Shown piece by piece: positions 59,962 through 64,000 of a stretch of 64,000 nt of DNA. The stretch is taken from contig NZ_CAJSLV010000001.1 in the NCBI RefSeq assembly GCF_907177275.1, positions 186,001-250,000 on the forward strand. The letters run 5' to 3'. Within the stretch, counting starts at the first letter, position 1. Each line of letters starts with the position of its first letter. The stretch comes from Actinacidiphila cocklensis. GTDB lineage: Bacteria > Actinomycetota > Actinomycetes > Streptomycetales > Streptomycetaceae. Both the position numbers and the translations under genes were made by a program. The notes beneath the pieces are model-generated. The model was not told the DNA's origin and ran no database searches. It saw only the letters and a program-made list of their open reading frames with translations.

Positions 59962-60762
59962 ATGAATCTCGATCTCCTCGGCAAGCGCGCGTTGATCACC
60001 GGCTCGAGTGCCGGACTCGGCGAGGCCACCGCCAGGCTGCTGGCGGCGGAGGGGGCGGCCGTGGTCATCCACGGGCGCAGCAAGGACCGCGTGGAAGCGG
60101 TCGCAGCATCGATCCGCGAGGCCGGCGGAACGGCCGACACCGCCCTCGGCGACCTGGCCACCGACGAGGGCGCCGCGGATGTCGCCAGGGCGGCGACCGC
60201 GGACGGCGCCGTGGACATCCTCGTCAACAACGCCGGCTTCTACCGCCACGTGTCGTGGGCGGAGGCGACACCGACGGAGTGGAACGACACCTACAACGTC
60301 AACGTCGTCTCGGGCGTGCGGATGATCCAGCACCTGGTGCCCGCCATGCGGGGACGCGGCTGGGGCCGGGTCGTGACCATCGGCGGCGGCCTGGCCTCCC
60401 AGCCGATGAACACCCACCCCCAGTACAACGCCACCCTGGCCGCCCGGCACAACCTCGCGGTGTCACTCGCCCGCGACCTCAAGGGCACCGGCGTCACGTC
60501 GAACGTGGTCTCCCCCGGCGCGATCCTCGTCGACGCGACGCGGGAGCTCGTCACGCAGATCGGACCCGCCCGCGGCTGGGGCCGGACCTGGGACGAGATC
60601 CAGCCGAACGCCGTAGAGGCCCTCATCCCCAACGACCAGGAGCGATTCGGTGAACCCGACGAGATCGCGGCAGCGGTGGCGTACCTGTGCAGCACCTACG
60701 CCCAGTACGTCAGCGGAGCAACGATCCGCGTGGACGGCGGACTCATCCGATCCGCCTTCTGA
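59962..60762 (+). CDS. SDR-family protein lacking the catalytic lysine, 266 aa
   Basis: SDR fold with TGSSAGLG (13-20), NNAG, and GATIRVDGGLIRSAF at the end. At the catalytic site Tyr155 is present (HPQYNATLAARHN) but the YxxxK lysine is Leu159 (CTG at 60436-60438), and the Ser strand reads TIGGGLASQ. Without the Lys a normal SDR reaction is doubtful, so the protein may bind without reducing or may use another base. The ATG at 59962 follows GAAGGGA. Probably controlled by the TetR at 57053 through the operator at 59879-59894. Confidence 0.88.
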   Translation: MNLDLLGKRALITGSSAGLGEATARLLAAEGAAVVIHGRSKDRVEAVAASIREAGGTADTALGDLATDEGAADVARAATADGAVDILVNNAGFYRHVSWAEATPTEWNDTYNVNVVSGVRMIQHLVPAMRGRGWGRVVTIGGGLASQPMNTHPQYNATLAARHNLAVSLARDLKGTGVTSNVVSPGAILVDATRELVTQIGPARGWGRTWDEIQPNAVEALIPNDQERFGEPDEIAAAVAYLCSTYAQYVSGATIRVDGGLIRSAF

Positions 60763-60880
60763 CGGCCGAACCGTCCCCGCCGCTGACCGGGCCGTCCGAC
60801 ACCGCCGTAGCGGTGTACTCCACCGCCGCCCCGAAGAGTGCCGCACCCGGCGGTGACGGCGAGTTCGTGCGGGCTGGTCG

Positions 60881-61420
60881 TCACGGGGCGGTGATGTCGA
60901 GTCTGATGACGTGCCCCTGGCCGTCCCCGATCGAGGCGGGACCGGCAGGTGCCCGGGCGGGGACGGCGACGCTGAGGACGAACGAGGCGTTGCTGCCGGT
61001 CGGGTGTGCGGTCCCCAGCGCGGCCGTCCGGTGGTCCGACGTGGTGAGTGAGAGGTTGACGGGCCCGGCCGAAGTCGGCCGGGCCGCTCCGGAACCGGTG
61101 TCGTCGCACGGGCCGCCGTAGTAGTACCAGCCGCGGACGCTGAGGTGCTGACCCGGGCGGACCTCACCGAACGAGGTGGGGGAGTCGGGATCGGGGGGCG
61201 AGCGCCTGGTGTCGGAGCGGATGAACGGCGACACGCAGGAGGCCTTCCCCTGACCACCGTCCGACCCCGTGTCTCCGCACGCGACCACCCCGCCGGCCGC
61301 CGTCACCGCACACATCAGGAGGGCGGCCGCAGTGCGCGCACGAGGCGGGATCCTGCCGCTCGGGCCGTCAGCCGGCCGCAGCCCCGGGTGTGATGACGCG
61401 ATGCGTGTGACTGCGCGCAT
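60881..61420 (-). CDS. putative lipoprotein, 179 aa
   Basis: N-terminal basic stretch, a hydrophobic segment (TAAALLMCAVTAAGGVVACG) and a lipobox-like VVAC with Cys near residue 48 indicate a lipid-anchored exported protein, although the n-region is unusually long. The mature part is Gly/Ser/Thr-rich with two further Cys (ASCVSPF, GGPCDDT) and a beta-rich look (GQHLSVRGWYYYGGP). I do not recognise the family; it may be a cell-surface protein. ATG at 61420. Confidence 0.7.
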   Translation of the reverse strand: MRAVTRIASSHPGLRPADGPSGRIPPRARTAAALLMCAVTAAGGVVACGDTGSDGGQGKASCVSPFIRSDTRRSPPDPDSPTSFGEVRPGQHLSVRGWYYYGGPCDDTGSGAARPTSAGPVNLSLTTSDHRTAALGTAHPTGSNASFVLSVAVPARAPAGPASIGDGQGHVIRLDITAP

Positions 61421-61505
61421 GGGGTCGGTCTCCGTTCCACCGTTCCTGACGAGGCCGTTTCGGCGGGCTATGGATGCTATCGGCTGTCGCCCGACTCCGT
61501 GCGGT

Positions 61506-61551
61506 GTCCTGCGGTCCCCGGCGGGCCGCTGCTCGCCGGGGACCGCAGGAC
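61506..61551 (-). terminator. strong hairpin terminator
   Basis: Perfect 18-bp arms (GTCCTGCGGTCCCCGGCG at 61506-61523, complement at 61534-61551), directly after the stop of the lipoprotein at 61557. Confidence 0.9.
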
Positions 61552-61556
61552 GGCAC

Positions 61557-62090
61557 TCAGCCGACCTGCGCGGTCAGTGCCGAAAGCGTCAACTGCTGAG
61601 GCGGTCCGGCGGGAGTGCCTGCGGGCACCGACACGTTCGCACCGTTCACGACGTACTTGCCCACCGCGCCCGTGACCACCCATTCACCGTTGTCCGGCGC
61701 GGTGTCGAAATGGAAGGGCGTGACGAACAGGACGTACGTCCGACCGGACACCAGCGCAGTGTCGTCGCCGACGAGCACCTGACGGATGCGCAGTGTCGAC
61801 GACGGTGTCGACCCCTTGAGGGTCTTCACGACGTCGACCGGAGTAACGGTGGCGCTCACACCGGACTTTCCCGCGGCGTCAGCCGGCTCCTGCACGGACT
61901 TTCCGGAGGGCCGGGCGATGACGACCGCGGTCGAATCGTTGCTCAGGCTGCCGATATCGGCGTAGTGCTTGGCCAGATTTCCCTCCACGCGGTGCGTGGT
62001 ACGGGTGTTCGTGGTCGATGACGCGGAACACGCGGCGAGCACGGTGATGCACGCCACGACGGTTGCGATGGAAGCGATTCTCTTCGTCAC
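61557..62090 (-). CDS. putative lipoprotein, 177 aa
   Basis: A typical bacterial lipoprotein signal: MTKRIASIATVVACITVLAA then CSASS, with a lipobox LAAC around residue 21. The mature domain is Thr/Val-rich and beta-like (SGVSATVTPVDVVKTLKG, YVLFVTPFHFDTAPDNGEWV). No recognisable family or catalytic motif; extracellular side of the membrane. It ends directly before a strong terminator and is downstream of the protease at 62107 on the same strand (16-bp gap), so the two may be co-expressed. Confidence 0.75.
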   Translation of the reverse strand: MTKRIASIATVVACITVLAACSASSTTNTRTTHRVEGNLAKHYADIGSLSNDSTAVVIARPSGKSVQEPADAAGKSGVSATVTPVDVVKTLKGSTPSSTLRIRQVLVGDDTALVSGRTYVLFVTPFHFDTAPDNGEWVVTGAVGKYVVNGANVSVPAGTPAGPPQQLTLSALTAQVG

Positions 62091-62106
62091 TGCTGCACTT
62101 CCCCGC

Positions 62107-62676
62107 TCAGTAGATAGCGTTGATGCCGTTGATGTCGTCGCTCTGCGGCGTCACGTGACCGCAGTTGAAGTAGCGGTTACTGCTGGAATACATGATCGGC
62201 TGGCCCGAGCAGCTGCTGCTCCCGGCGTGGTCCAGGCCCAGACCGTGCCCCATCTCGTGAACCATCACCTGCACCCGGCCGGTCGAGGAGTAGCCGTTCG
62301 TGTACGAGGTGTTCCAGTAGGACAGGCTCTGGGAGAACTTGCCGCTGCTGCAGGTGTAGCTCGTCATGCCGTCGTACCCGGTGTTCCCGTCGTCGTAGGC
62401 GGCGATGTCCCATTGGGTACCGCCCGGATAGAGATAGATCGGGCTGGCTGTCGCGGTCCAGTCGTGTGCGGCGGTGGTCACCAACGGGTAGTACGCGCTG
62501 GTGGATTTGAGATCGTTCGAGAAGTAGATGTTGGCCGATGACCAGCGACAGCCCTCTTTCACGTAGGCGTGGGCCGCCGGCGCACGTAGTACGACCGTTG
62601 CGATCGCCATCACGGCGACCAGGAGGAACAGGGAATACGAACGCGTCGTTCCATGCAGACGCGACAACACCGACAT
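62107..62676 (-). CDS. secreted matrixin-type zinc metalloprotease, 189 aa
   Basis: Small exported protease. Sec signal (RSYSLFLLVAVMAIATVVLR, then an AHA cleavage near residue 37). The zinc-binding motif HEMGHGLGLDH is at 140-150 (His140, Glu141, His144, His150) and the Met-turn is IMY with Met162, together defining the metzincin/matrixin (M10-type) group. Four or more Cys suggest disulfides. It resembles the small snapalysin-like proteases of Streptomyces in size, although the motif here is matrixin-like. AGGAG is 5 bases before the ATG at 62676. Confidence 0.88.
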   Translation of the reverse strand: MSVLSRLHGTTRSYSLFLLVAVMAIATVVLRAPAAHAYVKEGCRWSSANIYFSNDLKSTSAYYPLVTTAAHDWTATASPIYLYPGGTQWDIAAYDDGNTGYDGMTSYTCSSGKFSQSLSYWNTSYTNGYSSTGRVQVMVHEMGHGLGLDHAGSSSCSGQPIMYSSSNRYFNCGHVTPQSDDINGINAIY

Positions 62677-62849
62677 GCTGTCTCCTGAGTGGTCCCATTC
62701 ATTCTCGGCATTGCGAAGGTATGAGAACCGTAGGATTGGAGTGCCGCGTTCAGTAGGCGAGTTCAGGCCGCAGGACCACAATTTTCCGGCCACTCGGCCG
62801 TCGGGCCGGTCACGCGGCGGGGAGGGTGCCTCCCCCGCCGCGCGGTGCC

Positions 62850-63062
62850 TCAGCCGGGCAGGCCGGCGTGGGTCAGCCGCCGCACGGCTGGGGCGGAGAC
62901 CACCTGGACCTGGCCGGAGCCGGCGATCCGCACGTGCACGAAACCGCCCTCGATCCGGTAGTCCGCCTCGGCCACGAGCGTCGTGGGATTCCCGTCGGCG
63001 CCGATGAGGAAATAGCCGCCGAGGAGTTCGACGCTGCCGTGGTATTCGGTCGGGCCGGTCAT
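62850..63062 (-). CDS. hypothetical protein, 70 aa
   Basis: A small open frame whose ATG overlaps the stop of the upstream gene (ATGA, 63059-63062), with coherent composition (HGSVELLGGYFLIGADGNPT, FVHVRIAGSGQVQVVSAP). No recognised family; probably a small beta-rich soluble protein. The coupling is the main reason to accept it. Confidence 0.6.
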   Translation of the reverse strand: MTGPTEYHGSVELLGGYFLIGADGNPTTLVAEADYRIEGGFVHVRIAGSGQVQVVSAPAVRRLTHAGLPG

Positions 63063-63577
63063 GCGGGAACCTCCGGGAAGTCCAGGTCGGGGCGGGCCAG
63101 GTGGTTGAAGTAGTTGGACAGCATGTTGAGCGCCACGTGCGCCGTGACCTCACCGAGTTCCTCGTCCGTGACGCCGGCCGCGCGGGCGGCGGCCAACTCG
63201 TCGTCACCGATGTCGCCGCGGTCGCGCAGGATCGACCGGGCGATACCGAGAAGGGCCGCGGTGTGCGGGTCGGCGTCGTCGGCGTCCCGGGTGCGGCGCA
63301 GTTCCTCCGGCGACATGCCGAGCTTGCCGCCGCGCAGGGTGTGGGCACTGACGCAGTAGGTGCAGTGGTTCTCCTGGGCGACGAGCAGGGCCAGTTGCTC
63401 CCTGACCCGGGCGCGCAGTGCGCCGTGGGCCAGCTTGTCGCGCATCGCCAGGTAACCGGCCAGCGCGGCCGGGCTGTTGGCGAGCGCTGCGTACAGGTTG
63501 GGCACCCGGCCGAGCTGGCGGCGGGTCTCCTCCAGGAGGCCGCCGGGGTCCTCGGCGAGCTGGGGCATGCGTGGCAC
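63059..63577 (-). CDS. carboxymuconolactone decarboxylase/AhpD-family protein, 172 aa
   Basis: All-helical protein with the family redox motif CTYCVSAH (CxxC plus His), a VREQLALLVAQENHC segment and a LPNLYAALANSPAAL-like opening, typical of the CMD/AhpD family that includes peroxidatic and decarboxylating enzymes. The GTG at 63577 is chosen because AGGAG lies 5 bases upstream; an ATG three codons in is an alternative. Coupled to the 70-aa gene. Second gene of the leftward group that begins at the window edge. Confidence 0.9.
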   Translation of the reverse strand: MPRMPQLAEDPGGLLEETRRQLGRVPNLYAALANSPAALAGYLAMRDKLAHGALRARVREQLALLVAQENHCTYCVSAHTLRGGKLGMSPEELRRTRDADDADPHTAALLGIARSILRDRGDIGDDELAAARAAGVTDEELGEVTAHVALNMLSNYFNHLARPDLDFPEVPA

Positions 63578-63631
63578 TGCTGCTCCTTGTGTACGTGGGT
63601 GTCACGGGGGCCGGGGAAGGGGAGCGCCGGG

Positions 63632-64000
63632 TCAGTACGCCGCGGTGAACCGCTGGTGGACGAACACCGGCTGCTCCACCGCGTCGAGGACGGCGGCGGC
63701 GTAGTCGCCGGTGCTGATCCGGCTCCGGCCCTCGGAGTCGGTGAGCGGTGTGTCGCGGGCCTCGGTCCGGTAGCGGCCGGTCTTCGGTCCCGGCTCCAGG
63801 TGGACCGGGGGCGGACTGACGTAGGTCCACTTGAGCGGGCTGTCCGAGCCGCGCAGGATGTCCAGCGCCGCCGCCTGGTCGCGGGCGGTCTCGAGGTACG
63901 CGGCAGGGAAGTCGGGGGCGTCCACGAAGCGCCGCCCCGGCTCGTACTCCAGGGTGCCTCCGCCGCCGAGGAAGACGAGCCGGTCGACTCCGGCCCGAGG
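63632..64000 (-). CDS. NAD(P)-binding oxidoreductase, C-terminal part (partial)
   Basis: The frame is open to the window edge. The visible part reads RLVFLGGGGTLEYEPGRRFV, then PAAYLETARDQAAALDILRG, SPLKWTYVSPPPVHLEPGPK and ISTGDYAAAVLDAVEQPVFV, matching NAD(P)H-binding (NmrA/YwnB-like) proteins, whose TYVSPP block is a substrate-side loop. The N-terminal nucleotide-binding motif lies outside the window. It is 54 bp upstream of the AhpD-like gene and probably co-transcribed with it. Confidence 0.8.
   Translation of the reverse strand, partial: PRAGVDRLVFLGGGGTLEYEPGRRFVDAPDFPAAYLETARDQAAALDILRGSDSPLKWTYVSPPPVHLEPGPKTGRYRTEARDTPLTDSEGRSRISTGDYAAAVLDAVEQPVFVHQRFTAAY

Overview
The window looks like a chromosome-arm (accessory) stretch of a Streptomyces or a very close relative. 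The evidence is the high G+C with strong third-position G/C bias, three SsgA-like sporulation proteins, a WhiB-type iron-sulfur regulator, a DUF574 SAM methyltransferase, two large LAL-type LuxR regulators, many Tat/Sec exported proteins, and GTG/TTG starts. The only near-essential-looking gene is a peptide deformylase. No rRNA, tRNA, CRISPR array, transposase or phage gene was recognised.

Layout. 1-3.0 kb: edge of a coiled-coil protein, an unknown protein, and a translationally coupled trio (SsgA-like, alpha/beta hydrolase, half-length Dps-like protein). 3.1-10 kb: a second hydrolase, a LAL regulator, a cytochrome P450, a second SsgA-like protein, a DUF2255 protein and a HAD hydrolase. 10-18.3 kb: GMC and BBE-type flavoproteins, peptide deformylase, a BI-1/YccA membrane protein, a creatininase and two tandem short-chain dehydrogenases (SDRs). 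18.8-28.3 kb: a 1056-residue exported discoidin-domain protein behind a LacI-like operator, a DUF574 methyltransferase, two LysR/cupin divergent modules around a DoxX-like protein, and a family 1 glycosyltransferase. 28.3-39.5 kb: two tandem AraC regulators, a DUF6461-like protein, WhiB, a 1364-residue sedolisin-Kelch exported protein, an XRE/NB-ARC/TPR regulator and a third SsgA-like protein. 39.5-47.3 kb: an O-methyltransferase with TetR, two LuxR proteins with phosphoacceptor-less receiver-like domains flanking an SDR, and a second LAL regulator. 47.7-54.6 kb: five leftward enzymes (haloperoxidase-like hydrolase, cupin, exported epoxide-hydrolase-like protein, SDR, Tat-exported metallo-beta-lactamase-fold protein), a lectin remnant, and a TetR/aldo-keto reductase divergent pair. 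54.6-64 kb: three small secreted ricin-like proteins, a TetR, a broken PEP-mutase/MFS junction, two SDRs, two lipoproteins, a secreted matrixin-like protease, an AhpD-like protein and an NAD(P)-binding protein cut by the window edge.

How it works together. There is no single biosynthetic cluster. The window is a mosaic of small regulator-plus-enzyme modules, many with visible palindromic operators, together with development genes and secreted proteins. The most promising undescribed signal is an 18-bp motif (consensus ACCGTCAAGTGACTGATG, core GTCA-N2-TGAC). It occurs four times closely and twice more weakly in the first 18.5 kb, always on the same strand as the gene that follows, ahead of two SsgA-like genes, a BI-1-like membrane protein, a creatininase and an SDR. 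A second strong signal is a shared GTCTAC-N4-GTAGAC operator that links a TetR gene at 57.05 kb to an SDR promoter at 59.9 kb. Several genes are visibly decayed: a half-length Dps lacking ferroxidase ligands, a ricin-lectin fragment, a frameshifted 3-prime remnant, and a deletion joining a PEP-mutase gene to an MFS gene.
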